64,000 nucleotides of DNA from positions 7,502,001 to 7,566,000 of the forward strand of contig NZ_CP009282.1 of the NCBI RefSeq assembly GCF_000758605.1. Reading direction: 5' to 3'. This DNA comes from Paenibacillus sp. FSL R5-0912. GTDB lineage: Bacteria > Bacillota > Bacilli > Paenibacillales > Paenibacillaceae. This document shows, one piece after another, positions 8,575-16,585 of the stretch (positions are counted from its first letter, which is position 1; each line of letters starts with the position of its first letter). The notes beneath the pieces were generated by a model. The model saw only the letters and a program-made list of their open reading frames with translations, searched no databases and was not told the DNA's origin. The position numbers and the translations under genes are program-made.

Positions 8575-8580
8575 TTATAA

Positions 8581-8621
8581 CTAACTGGTTAGATTTTATG
8601 ATGAATTCTGGCAGAAGTCAA
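8581..8621 (-). promoter_or_regulatory. tetR promoter with downstream operator
   Basis: Minus strand: -35 TTGACT (8616-8621), 17-nt spacer, -10 TAAAAT (8593-8598). Directly downstream, CTAACTGGTTAG (8581-8592; 5-bp arms, perfect) overlaps the expected transcription start, an arrangement suited to autorepression. Confidence 0.75.
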
Positions 8622-8748
8622 GAGCAACTCATTTAAGCCTGGCCCAATCACCTTGGCCCGGCCTTCCCTTCCAACAATTGGCACAGAACCATTTCGCCCC
8701 GGCAACGTCCAATGTATAGAGTTAAATCTATCCAAAAGGTGATAATCG

Positions 8749-9783
8749 ATGACAACTAGAAGAACTGTACTCCTATCCCTGCTCGGGCTGACCCTGTTAG
8801 CCCCGGCCTCTGTCCATGCAGATGCAGCAATTGCGCCCAAGCCCATTTCCATCTATCTGAACGGGCAGCAGCTTCAGCCCGAAGCCCGGCCGCTGAATAT
8901 CAGCGGTACGGTGCTCGTACCCATGCGTAACCTGTTTGAAGCCCAGGGTGCCGAGCTCTCCTGGAATAATACAAGCAAGACCGTGACGGCAACCAAAGGC
9001 GGCACTACCCTGACCTATACCCTTGGTTCAGCCGCTGCCCGGCTGAACGGACAGCCGCTTGCCCTGAGCGTACCGGGGCAGCTGTCGCAGGGTTACAGCA
9101 TGATTCCCCTGCGCTTCGTCAGTGAAGCCCTGGGCAGCACCGTCACCTGGGAAGCAGCCACAGGTTCCGTCTTAATCTCTTCAGCCGCAGCCTACAATAC
9201 CTCGGTTACTTGGGGGGTTAATCTGCGCAGCTCCCCCGGCTCAGAGAGTGAAGCCACCAATCTTGGTCTGTTGCCCGCAGGCAGCAAAATCCAGGTCATC
9301 CGCGAAGTGAATGCCCTTTGGCTGGAGGTGCGGACGGAAGATCATGTGACCGGATATCTGTCCTCCAAGCCGAAATATACGGATTACAGAAGCACCTCTC
9401 TGCTGCAGAAGCAAGGGGACGCACTGATTGCCTACGGGAAGAAATATCTGAATGCGCCTTACGTATTCGGGGCTTCGCCGGATCAGACCGATACGTTCGA
9501 CTGCTCGTCTTTTGTGAAACGGGTATTTGCGGACACGCTGTCGGTTGAGCTTCCCCGCGTGTCTTATGACCAGGCGCTGGAAGGTACTGAGGTTGGAGTG
9601 GACGAGCTGCGCACGGGAGATCTGCTGTTCTTCAGCGCCCGGGGGCTGGATATAGGACATGTGGCTATCTATGCCGGAAATAATCAAATGCTGCATACCT
9701 ATTCCAAAGAGCTGGGTGTACATATCGAGGCCTTCGGCAGCCAGTGGAAGAAACGTTTCGTTACCGCCCGCAGAATTCTATAA
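8749..9783 (+). CDS. Secreted NlpC/P60 peptidoglycan endopeptidase with stalk and SH3 domains
   Basis: 344 aa. A signal peptide (TVLLSLLGLTLLAPASVHADA) ends near residue 25. A copper-amine-oxidase-type stalk domain spans about 33-145 (VLVPMRNLFEAQGAELSW, SMIPLRFVSEALGSTVTWE). An SH3-like segment (WGVNLRSSPG...GYLSS) covers about 155-206. The C-terminal NlpC/P60 domain spans about 218-344 with catalytic Cys252 (TFDCSSFVKR), His304 (GHVAIYAG) and a third polar residue, probably His316. Such enzymes cut peptide stems of peptidoglycan, typically gamma-D-Glu bonds. The AAAGGTG ribosome site before the ATG supports this start. It is monocistronic, ending at a bidirectional terminator. Confidence 0.92.
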   Translation: MTTRRTVLLSLLGLTLLAPASVHADAAIAPKPISIYLNGQQLQPEARPLNISGTVLVPMRNLFEAQGAELSWNNTSKTVTATKGGTTLTYTLGSAAARLNGQPLALSVPGQLSQGYSMIPLRFVSEALGSTVTWEAATGSVLISSAAAYNTSVTWGVNLRSSPGSESEATNLGLLPAGSKIQVIREVNALWLEVRTEDHVTGYLSSKPKYTDYRSTSLLQKQGDALIAYGKKYLNAPYVFGASPDQTDTFDCSSFVKRVFADTLSVELPRVSYDQALEGTEVGVDELRTGDLLFFSARGLDIGHVAIYAGNNQMLHTYSKELGVHIEAFGSQWKKRFVTARRIL

Positions 9784-9819
9784 CATCAAGTACATTCTTA
9801 CTCCTCTACCAAGAAATAA

Positions 9820-9871
9820 AAGGACCGGAATCTGCTGCCCGCTGGGGTTCGGATACCGGTCCTTCTGTTTT
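9820..9871. terminator. Bidirectional terminator between convergent genes
   Basis: AAGGACCGG (9820-9828) pairs with CCGGTCCTT (9856-9864). Plus-strand T tract CTGTTTTA follows, and the minus strand reads CCTTTTATTTC after the stem, so it can serve both the P60 gene and the PhnA-like gene. Confidence 0.8.
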
Positions 9872-10211
9872 ATGCTTTACGGACAAACTCCGACTTCAGC
9901 TTCATCGCACCAAACCCGTCGATTTTGCAGTCGATATCATGGTCGCCTTCCACCAGCCGGATGTTCTTCACCTTAGTGCCTATCTTCAGAACGGATGAGC
10001 TGCCTTTTACCTTGAGGTCTTTAATCACCGTTATGGTGTCCCCGTCAGCCAGAACATTGCCGTTCGAATCCTTAACCACCTTCTGGTCCACGTTGCTTGC
10101 ATTCTCTGTGTCCAAAGACCACTCATGTCCGCATTCCGGGCATACCAGAAGCGCTCCGTCCTCATAGGTGTACACGGAACTGCACTGCGGGCAGTTTGGT
10201 AATTCATTCAT
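9870..10211 (-). CDS. PhnA/YjdM-family zinc-ribbon protein
   Basis: 113 aa from the ATG at 10211, chosen because GGAG lies about 10 nt upstream. The longer frame to 10274 has no ribosome site. An N-terminal zinc ribbon has cysteines CPQC and CPEC (PNCPQCSSVYTYEDG...VCPECGHEW). The C-terminal PhnA domain is DSNGNVLADGDTITVIKDLKVKG...VKNIRLVEGDHDIDCKIDG. The family was once called alkylphosphonate utilisation protein, but no enzymatic role in phosphonate breakdown has been shown. It is cytoplasmic and its function is unsettled. Confidence 0.9.
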   Translation of the reverse strand: MNELPNCPQCSSVYTYEDGALLVCPECGHEWSLDTENASNVDQKVVKDSNGNVLADGDTITVIKDLKVKGSSSVLKIGTKVKNIRLVEGDHDIDCKIDGFGAMKLKSEFVRKA

Positions 10212-10311
10212 TATTTCTTTTCTCCATTTCTGCTTAAGCACTATTTTGGGGATGATCCTGCTTAATTTTAGCATATAGCTTGCTAGCCAGCGACAATTAT
10301 ATTATCATCTA

Positions 10312-10329
10312 ATTAGATATTTATCTAAT
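10312..10329 (+). promoter_or_regulatory. Perfect palindrome before the GNAT gene
   Basis: ATTAGATA-TT-TATCTAAT is a perfect inverted repeat with 8-bp arms, ending 9 nt before the GTG start at 10339. It has the size and symmetry of a MarR-type operator, but no adjacent regulator gene recognises it obviously. It would be transcribed into the 5' end of the message, so an mRNA hairpin near the start is also possible. Confidence 0.55.
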
Positions 10330-10338
10330 AGAAAGCTG

Positions 10339-10833
10339 GTGGTTATCATCATCCAATTCGAAGCCGTTCCAGATCCCCTATCCCCGGAAAGCCTTCAAAT
10401 TCAAGCCTCAATCCTTAATTCCCAGCCTGCCTTCAACCTCATGGTGGAGCATAAAGCGTACCTCGAACCGCTGGAAATCCGCGAAGACAACCGGGTGAAC
10501 CTCGAAATGGGAGAAAAGATGCTGTACATCAAGGCCCACACCGGGTACGCTGGGCTAATTACCTACCTTCCCGATTACGGACAGGATCATCATCCATGGA
10601 TCGGGCTTCTGGTTATTCACCAGCAGTATAGCCGGCAGGGTATCGGGAAGACTGCCGTCCATGAGCTGGAGCAGATGTTTAAGCAGCAAGGCTTAACCGC
10701 GGTCAGGCTGGCGGTTCAGCTGGAGAATAAGGCCGGGGAAGCATTCTGGACTGCGAACGGCTATGTCCGGATCAGAAGTGCCATGGATAACCATAATAAT
10801 GAAGTGGATGTCTACGAGAAGCAGTTTAAGTAA
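10339..10833 (+). CDS. GNAT-family N-acetyltransferase
   Basis: 164 aa from a GTG start. The GNAT core is visible: beta-4 (HPWIGLLVIHQQYSRQ) leads into the acetyl-CoA pyrophosphate loop QYSRQGIGKTAV at about residues 95-106 (pattern RxxGxG/A), and the conserved AFWTANGYVRI segment is near 137. It is cytoplasmic and transfers acetyl from acetyl-CoA to an unknown amine. The ribosome site (AGAAAG) is weak, and the palindrome at 10312-10329 suggests regulated expression. Confidence 0.85.
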   Translation: MVIIIQFEAVPDPLSPESLQIQASILNSQPAFNLMVEHKAYLEPLEIREDNRVNLEMGEKMLYIKAHTGYAGLITYLPDYGQDHHPWIGLLVIHQQYSRQGIGKTAVHELEQMFKQQGLTAVRLAVQLENKAGEAFWTANGYVRIRSAMDNHNNEVDVYEKQFK

Positions 10834-10913
10834 AAAGCCGGTGTGGTAATAACTATGATCCAGCTGATGCAGCTTGTCCGGGTACAAATGAACTTACGAG
10901 GAGTGAGTATGGC

Positions 10914-11873
10914 ATGAATACATCTGATCGGATCAGCCATCTTCCCGCAAGCGGGGACGAATATTCCAGCCTGGCCGCTGAGGCCGTAGACGCGATCGAG
11001 GATCTGTCCGGGGTGCATCCCGGATACCGCCGCGCGCATGCCAAGGGAATCTGCTGCCGTGCTTTCTTCCGGCCAAGCGGCCTGGGCATGGAATTCACCA
11101 CCGCCGCACATCTTCAGGAGCAGCAGGTGGACGCAGTGGTCCGTTTCTCGGGCAGCTCCACCGATCCGGCGCTGGCGGACCTTCTCTCGCCCGCCAAGGG
11201 TATGGCGGTCCAGTTCAGCCTGCCGGGTGGAGGGATTACCAATCTGGTCGGAGTGACGATACCTGTCTTTTTTGCCCGCACCCCTGAGTCATTCATAGAT
11301 ATTGTCCGTACGGCCCACCGCGCACAGGCCGGCATACTCGGGACCCTGGAGCTGATCAAGGAGATCACGGTCCACTTCAGCGAGAGCAAGACGAGTCTGC
11401 TGGCCGTGAAACGGCTGAAGCCGCCTGCCAGCTACGCAGAGAGTCATTATTACTGCATTCATGCTTATTATTTGGTGAATGCAGAGGGAAGGCAGCAGCC
11501 CGTACGGTTCGAGTGGATTCCCGAGACGGGAGTGCGTACCTTATCGGCTGAGGATGCGGCGCAGCAGCCGGATCATTATCTGGAGGATGAACTTGAGCTT
11601 CGCTTCAAGGATGAGTCGGCCATCTTCCAGCTCGTGGCTGTTCTCGGTGAAGAAGGGGACCCGACGGATGACCCGACCCGTGCCTGGCCGGAGGACCGCC
11701 GGAGAATCGATCTCGGCCGGCTGCATCTCTCGGAGATCATTCCGGAACCGGAGGGACTGGTAATGGACCCCACCGCAATCACGTCCGGGATACTGCTGTC
11801 GGACGATCCGATTCTTAACTTCCGCAGCGCAGCCTATGCCGATTCTCATCATAGACGAAGTGAAGGAAGATAA
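10914..11873 (+). CDS. Catalase-related haem peroxidase (SrpA-like small catalase)
   Basis: 319 aa, shorter than classical catalases (about 480+). The distal haem His lies in VHPGYRRAHAKG (near residue 35), followed by VRFSGSS, KGMAVQFSLPGG and PVFFARTPESF, all matching the catalase fold. The C-terminal proximal region R-S-A-A-Y (NFRSAAYADSHHRR) supplies Arg and the haem-ligating Tyr. In classical catalases the segment before PVFF is GNNTP; here it is VGVTIP, so the distal Asn is absent, as in peroxidase-like members. Expect weak catalase and organic peroxidase activity. A GAGGAG site 10 nt upstream selects the ATG at 10914; the ATG at 10909 would give only M-A-stop. Confidence 0.88.
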   Translation: MNTSDRISHLPASGDEYSSLAAEAVDAIEDLSGVHPGYRRAHAKGICCRAFFRPSGLGMEFTTAAHLQEQQVDAVVRFSGSSTDPALADLLSPAKGMAVQFSLPGGGITNLVGVTIPVFFARTPESFIDIVRTAHRAQAGILGTLELIKEITVHFSESKTSLLAVKRLKPPASYAESHYYCIHAYYLVNAEGRQQPVRFEWIPETGVRTLSAEDAAQQPDHYLEDELELRFKDESAIFQLVAVLGEEGDPTDDPTRAWPEDRRRIDLGRLHLSEIIPEPEGLVMDPTAITSGILLSDDPILNFRSAAYADSHHRRSEGR

Positions 11874-11915
11874 TCCCGGCCGGAGCTGTGGCGCAGGATG
11901 TCCGGATACAAATTA

Positions 11916-11954
11916 AGCGCCAAAGGGACTTTTTGCTGCCCTTTGGCGCTTTTG
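11916..11954 (+). terminator. Terminator after the catalase-like gene
   Basis: AGCGCCAAAGGG (11916-11927) pairs perfectly with CCCTTTGGCGCT (11939-11950), followed by TTT. Confidence 0.85.
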
Positions 11955-12017
11955 ATTCAATCGCTAGGCCTGGTTGGGTAATGGATAATAATCCAGACAC
12001 ACAGAGAGGAGTGCAGT

Positions 12018-12905
12018 ATGCAGCAGGCTATGATTATCATCAACCCCGCGTCCGGCAAAGCAGACGCGCGGGACTATATCCGCAGTGCGGAAGAGATTCT
12101 GCAAAGCGCAGGATATCAGGTTACCATCCATGAAACCGCCGGGGAGGGGGATGCAACTGCGTTCTGCGTGCAGGCATGCAGCGGGGGCTATGATCTGGTG
12201 GTGGCCATCGGCGGAGACGGCACCCTTCACGAGACCATGAACGGGCTTGCCGATCAGGAGCACCGCCCTAAGCTGGGGATCGTGCCCATGGGAACGGTGA
12301 ATGACTTCGCCCGTGCCCTGCAGATTCCGCTAAGTCCTGCGGATGCCATCCGGACGCTCTCTTCCACCCGTACGCAAAGAGTCGACATGGGCCGGCTGAA
12401 CGACCGGCTGTTCGTAAATGTGGTTGCTGCGGGCTCACTGGCCGGCTCACTCTCTTCTGTTACCACCGAAGACAAGACCCGGCTGGGTTTCCTGGCCTAT
12501 CTGAAAGAGGGCATTAAAGAGCTGGCCAGCAACAGCGCACACGCTCTGACCATTACGCATGACGGGGAGATCTGGGAAGGCTCTTCGCCGCTGTTTATCG
12601 CGGCGCTTACGAATTCAGTAGGCGGATTCGAGAAGCTTGCGCCCGGTGCTGCTGTAGATGACGGGCTGCTTCACTGCTTCATCGTCAAGGATCTTAATCT
12701 GCTGAACACCGTAACGGTCAGCATCTCCTTGCTGCTCGGCAACCTGAGAAATCATAAAGATGTTATCTATTTCACGGCTAGACAAGTCACGGTGCACTCT
12801 TCCGAGCTGGTGAAGACCAATGTCGATGGTGAAGAAGGCCCGCCGCTCCCCATCCGGCTAAGCACGATTCCGCGTCACATCCGGGTTATTGTGCCGGAGC
12901 AGTGA
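12018..12905 (+). CDS. YegS/DgkB-type lipid (diacylglycerol) kinase
   Basis: 295 aa of the DAGK catalytic superfamily. INPASGK (residues 8-14) begins the fold, and the GGDGTLHETMNGL nucleotide-binding motif is at about residue 65. It is followed by LGIVPMGTVNDFARAL, and the C-terminal acidic segment has AAVDDGLLHCFIVKD. These soluble kinases phosphorylate diacylglycerol or related lipids, recycling the DAG left by lipoteichoic acid synthesis (DgkB) or acting on phosphatidylglycerol (YegS). A GAGAGGAG ribosome site precedes the start. Which lipid is used cannot be told from sequence. Confidence 0.9.
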   Translation: MQQAMIIINPASGKADARDYIRSAEEILQSAGYQVTIHETAGEGDATAFCVQACSGGYDLVVAIGGDGTLHETMNGLADQEHRPKLGIVPMGTVNDFARALQIPLSPADAIRTLSSTRTQRVDMGRLNDRLFVNVVAAGSLAGSLSSVTTEDKTRLGFLAYLKEGIKELASNSAHALTITHDGEIWEGSSPLFIAALTNSVGGFEKLAPGAAVDDGLLHCFIVKDLNLLNTVTVSISLLLGNLRNHKDVIYFTARQVTVHSSELVKTNVDGEEGPPLPIRLSTIPRHIRVIVPEQ

Positions 12906-12917
12906 CTGGCCAGCCGG

Positions 12918-13802
12918 TTACGGAAGACTACTCCCGTGCAGATCGCTGAAATCCTCATTCAGCGTCCATTCCAGACGCCGAACCCACTCACGCTGCACCT
13001 CTTTGGGAGCAATCCGCAGCCGGTGCAGCACATTCCACACTTTATATAGGCTGGATGCTTTCAACTGCTGCGGTGTGAACGAGAGCGGATTCCCGGACAG
13101 GTAGCCCCGGATGAAGGCTGCATTCAGCTCCTGGGCTTGCCCGGGGTAATGCAGCTTCGTGAACCAGCAGACCCAGGCCACGTCATTGAGCGGACCGCCC
13201 CATTCTGCCCATTCCCAGTCCAGCACATGAAGAGTACCTTCCGGTTCACAAAGTATATTATGTACCCCGTAATCCCCATGCGTCAGAACCCAAGGCTGGT
13301 CCTGGGCATCGGCAGCCGATAGGAGCTGGAGCGAATACCTGCTCAGGGGGCCCGGTACGAACTCTAACTTCTTCTTAATCATCTGACTAAGTGCAGATCT
13401 GTTGCTGAGGCGTAGCCCTTGCTCTTGCAGTTGGTACGGCTGCGAATGAATCTGGGAAGCCAGCAGCTGGCCCATTCTGCTGTATATTTGCTTCGCTCTC
13501 GCCCAGTCTCCTGCATCAAGAACGGATTGTGCACTTACGCCCGGCAGGCAGTCCATCACGAGTATCCGCATCCCGTCCATCTCTGACACATCATGTATGG
13601 CCGGTGTATCACAGCTTCCCTGTACCAGCTTCATTGCCTGGATCTCATTGAGCGTGTCTTCGTTAGACAGATTCGTTACTTTGGCTACAAGCGGAGGCTC
13701 CGCCCCTGCCATCAGATAGGCGAAATTTGTATACCCTCCTGTAAGCCGCTCCAACCGGCAGGCATATCTTATTTCCAGCGCTCTGATGATATTAGCATTC
13801 AT
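12918..13802 (-). CDS. APH/choline-kinase-like phosphotransferase
   Basis: 294 aa from the ATG at 13802 (GAGGG about 10 nt upstream; an upstream TTG start would add 12 residues without a ribosome site). The fold motifs are the N-lobe LTGGYTNFAYLM, Brenner motif THGDYGVHNIL with the catalytic Asp, and LDWEWAEWGGPLNDVAW with the metal-binding Asp. Such proteins phosphorylate small alcohols, amino sugars or choline; resistance is not implied. It converges with the lipid kinase gene (12 nt between stops). Confidence 0.88.
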   Translation of the reverse strand: MNANIIRALEIRYACRLERLTGGYTNFAYLMAGAEPPLVAKVTNLSNEDTLNEIQAMKLVQGSCDTPAIHDVSEMDGMRILVMDCLPGVSAQSVLDAGDWARAKQIYSRMGQLLASQIHSQPYQLQEQGLRLSNRSALSQMIKKKLEFVPGPLSRYSLQLLSAADAQDQPWVLTHGDYGVHNILCEPEGTLHVLDWEWAEWGGPLNDVAWVCWFTKLHYPGQAQELNAAFIRGYLSGNPLSFTPQQLKASSLYKVWNVLHRLRIAPKEVQREWVRRLEWTLNEDFSDLHGSSLP

Positions 13803-13976
13803 GATATGAAATCCCTCTCTTTTTCCTTCAGTAGACAATATTCCAAGAATATCACATGCTCCAGTTTATTACAGATTCAGGCATTCTGCACAAGCAGGCG
13901 GCGGGCAAATTCAGGAATCCGCTTCAGCGGAAAATCGTGTGCAACCTATATATTCTTATCTATGCAGTATAAACAA

Positions 13977-14005
13977 ACCCGCAAGTAACCTTACGGGTCT
14001 GTTCG
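13977..14005 (-). terminator. Terminator of the DinB gene
   Basis: Minus strand: ACCCGTAAG (13990-13998) pairs with CTTGCGGGT (13977-13985), followed by TTGTTTAT. Confidence 0.7.
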
Positions 14006-14045
14006 GGATGCTTCTTATCGTTCCGGCAGTATTTTCGCAGATGGG

Positions 14046-14522
14046 TTACTGCTGAAGCGTGCCGTACAGCTTGTGAAGCAGGACCATTTGGCCGATATGG
14101 TAGGCATTATGCGTAGCCGCATTGCTGATGATTTCCCACCAGACAGCCGGTCCAGGGAATCCTTCCACCTGTTCCTCAAGTCTCGCTTCGGACAACAGGG
14201 TCTGCCATTGCAGCAAGACCTGCAGCAGGCTTTCCCGCAGTTCGCTGAATGCCGTACCCTCCGGAATCACAAAGCTGCGGTTGTTATCACCAACCGGAGG
14301 GACAGCATCCACCCGCCCCGCCCGGTACCTAATCTGCCAGGTCTCATTCCAGTACAGCAAATGCCCGGTGAGTTCAGCAATACTGTTCAAGCCCGCTCCG
14401 GGCTTCCAGAAAGCCTCTTCCTCTGTAACCGCCTCTACCGCCTGAATGAACGGAAGATGCCAGCTGGGGTCATTGGCATTCGCCAATAATTGATTGGCAA
14501 GCACATCCTTGGCATGAACCAT
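14046..14522 (-). CDS. DinB-family putative metal-dependent protein
   Basis: 158 aa, a four-helix-bundle DinB/YfiT-like protein. Putative metal ligands are the His of LTGHLLYWNE (near residue 50) and the HNAYHIGQ motif (near 138-145). The family includes thiol-dependent detoxification enzymes (bacillithiol or mycothiol transferases) and DNA-damage-inducible proteins of unknown role. It stands alone with its own terminator. A bacillithiol link is plausible in Firmicutes but is not shown by the sequence. Confidence 0.85.
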   Translation of the reverse strand: MVHAKDVLANQLLANANDPSWHLPFIQAVEAVTEEEAFWKPGAGLNSIAELTGHLLYWNETWQIRYRAGRVDAVPPVGDNNRSFVIPEGTAFSELRESLLQVLLQWQTLLSEARLEEQVEGFPGPAVWWEIISNAATHNAYHIGQMVLLHKLYGTLQQ

Positions 14523-14596
14523 ACTTCCACTCTCCTTTTCTTACTGAAAATACCACAATCCGGACATCATAAGCCAGGTAGGGTTCAACTATAATT

Positions 14597-14632
14597 AAAG
14601 TCCTCTTCCCTTAACGGAAACGAGGACTTTCT
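14597..14632 (-). terminator. Hairpin directly after the YiiX-like gene
   Basis: AAAGTCCTC (14597-14605) pairs with GAGGACTTT (14622-14630). The minus strand continues as AATTATA, a weak T tract. The position immediately after the stop at 14633 supports a terminator. Confidence 0.6.
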
Positions 14633-15178
14633 CTACATCCCAGAAGGGTGATAATCGCTTAACTTACCGTAATAAACCAGCTCCAGCCGGTCGCTCTGCC
14701 GGAAATCATCCGGGGTCACGAGTGCAGGCAGCTTATTCCACAGCTTAATTCCAGAGCGCTCCAGAATCTCGGCAACAAACTGCGAGCAGAAGTAGGAGTT
14801 GCTGAATTCAACCGGCTCCTTCAGCGCTATGCCGATGACGCCGAGAATATTATAGAGATACTTCTGGCGGCTGCGGATGAAGACATGCAGAACCCGCTTC
14901 ATTTTCTCCACCTCACGGTCTGTAACCTGAAGCCTGTAGATGACGCATGTTGTACCCGGATACTTGCTGTATGTACCTGTACGGATATCCTCCTTCACGA
15001 ACCCGCCGTTCAGCGGATTGGCCGGATGCTTCCGCCCGAAGCTGTACAGCTCTGACAGCTCCCGGTTAAACGAGATGGAGGCATGATTATACGGAGCCTT
15101 CGTGTAGCCCTGGATCAGCTTCGTAAAAAGCGTACCTGTATTGGTGAGCAGAATATAGACCGAAGAATCAGCTGACAT
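14633..15178 (-). CDS. Permuted NlpC/P60 (YiiX/LRAT-like) protein
   Basis: 181 aa. The permuted papain-like order is seen: the His comes first (APYNHASISF, near residue 32) and the nucleophile later (SNSYFCSQFVAEIL, Cys near 129). YiiX-type and LRAT-like proteins of this class act on lipids, peptides or peptidoglycan, and many are uncharacterised. There is no signal peptide (MSADSSVYILLTNTGTLFTK), so it is probably cytoplasmic or membrane-associated. Confidence 0.8.
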   Translation of the reverse strand: MSADSSVYILLTNTGTLFTKLIQGYTKAPYNHASISFNRELSELYSFGRKHPANPLNGGFVKEDIRTGTYSKYPGTTCVIYRLQVTDREVEKMKRVLHVFIRSRQKYLYNILGVIGIALKEPVEFSNSYFCSQFVAEILERSGIKLWNKLPALVTPDDFRQSDRLELVYYGKLSDYHPSGM

Positions 15179-15569
15179 TGCAATTTTCCCCTTATAGTCT
15201 GGTATATAGGCCTTATGTGGCAGTGATCCTGTAACTCTCTAGAATCCTGCACATAATACAACATTTCACTTATTAAATCGGTTCAAACACAAAATTGTCT
15301 CCAAAAGGCAGCATTTCGCCTCTTCCGAGCGGCTTAGCGGGAATATTCCTGTATTTCATACAACATTCCCCCCAAGCACCCGGTTATCAATAATTCAGAG
15401 TTGTAGCACGTACAACATTTATGTCTACAGTGCCTACTAAGAAGGCTCCACAGACGGCTGGAAACGGATCAGATCAAGTGGAAGCTTCAAAATAAGCTGG
15501 ACACTCTGTTTATTCTAACATAAAATTCCTTTATTGAAATTCCACCCCGAGATAAGTTGGTGATTGCTG
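15179..15569 (+). promoter_or_regulatory. Intergenic region with promoter for the CdsA-like gene
   Basis: About 390 bp without a convincing gene. A sigma-A-like promoter on the plus strand reads TGGACA (15498-15503), 17-nt spacer, TAAAAT (15521-15526), about 45 bp before the ATG at 15570. A CAAGTGGAAG copy at 15475-15484 matches the short repeat seen at 48.1-48.4 kb. Nothing else is recognised. Confidence 0.55.
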
Positions 15570-16484
15570 ATGGACCGCTCGTTATTTACGCTTGTACTTA
15601 TTTTTGCAGCTTTGTCGGTTATACACTTATTATATCTTGCTGTCAGCAGACTGCAGAAGGATAAGGACTACACCGGAATCGGCTTCCGGATCAAAACCTG
15701 GTGGGGCATGCTGTTCATCTTCTGCCTGGCTACCCTGTCCAATTCCGTTGTTTCCCTGCTGTCCCTGATGGTGCTGGCCTTCTTCGCGCTCAAAGAATAT
15801 TTCTCCATGATCCGGACAAGAAAAGCGGACCGCAGACTGTTCCTCTGGGCGTACCTGTCCATTCCCCTGCAATTCTACTGGGTCTATATTGAGTGGTACG
15901 GGATGTTCATCGTCTTCATTCCAGTCTACGTGTTCCTGCTGCTGCCGCTTCCGCGGCTGATCAACAAAGGAACACTGGGCTTCCTGCGCAGTGTCAGCGC
16001 CACCCAGTGGGGGCTGATGCTGATGGTCTTCGGGCTAAGCCACCTGGCCTACTTCCAGTTTGCGTCGCCGGAATATGGGGCCGGTCTTGTCCTGTTTCTG
16101 GTCGTGCTGACCCAGCTTAATGATGCCGTTCACTATCTGGCCTCGATCTATTTCGGCAAACACAAAATCGTCCCTACCTCCAACCCCTACCTGACCTGGG
16201 AAGGATTCGCCTGCGCGTTCGTTGTAACTACAGCGGTGTCCTATCTGATCTATCCGCACCTCACACCTCTGAATCCGGCCTTCGGGTATCTCTCCGGCAT
16301 GCTGATCAGCCTCAGCGGCTTCTTCGGCAGCCTGACCGTATCTGTGCTCAAGCGCGATCTTCTGATCGGCGATGATGATAAATTCGCTGCGCTGAAGAAA
16401 AGCTACCTCAGCCGTATCGACAGCCTTACCTATACCGCTCCGGTATTCTTCCATGTGATCCGTTACTTCTTCGACTTCATGTAA
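15570..16484 (+). CDS. CDP-diglyceride synthetase (phosphatidate cytidylyltransferase)-like membrane protein
   Basis: 304 aa with about eight hydrophobic segments. The C-terminal CdsA signature is partly kept: S-x-T-x-SVLKRDLLIGDDDK then SRIDSLTYTAPVFF, where CdsA has KR-x4-KD...DRxDS. It resembles the YnbB/YqxF side branch rather than housekeeping CdsA, so it may make CDP-DAG or a related CDP-lipid from CTP. The ATG at 15570 has GGTG 7 nt upstream; a TTG two codons earlier is less likely. It is alone in its transcript. Confidence 0.8.
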   Translation: MDRSLFTLVLIFAALSVIHLLYLAVSRLQKDKDYTGIGFRIKTWWGMLFIFCLATLSNSVVSLLSLMVLAFFALKEYFSMIRTRKADRRLFLWAYLSIPLQFYWVYIEWYGMFIVFIPVYVFLLLPLPRLINKGTLGFLRSVSATQWGLMLMVFGLSHLAYFQFASPEYGAGLVLFLVVLTQLNDAVHYLASIYFGKHKIVPTSNPYLTWEGFACAFVVTTAVSYLIYPHLTPLNPAFGYLSGMLISLSGFFGSLTVSVLKRDLLIGDDDKFAALKKSYLSRIDSLTYTAPVFFHVIRYFFDFM

Positions 16485-16517
16485 CCGCCCGGCAGACCCG
16501 TTGCCGCTCCGGAACGC

Positions 16518-16560
16518 AAAAAACAGAGACTATCCGCCAATGGATAGTCTCTGTTGTCCT
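16518..16560. terminator. Bidirectional terminator between convergent genes
   Basis: CAGAGACTATCC (16524-16535) pairs perfectly with GGATAGTCTCTG (16542-16553). The minus strand then reads TTTTTT (complement of 16518-16523), so it is strongest for the carbohydrate-binding lipoprotein gene. Confidence 0.88.
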
Positions 16561-16585
16561 GTCAGGCTACAAATGCTCAGCCTGC

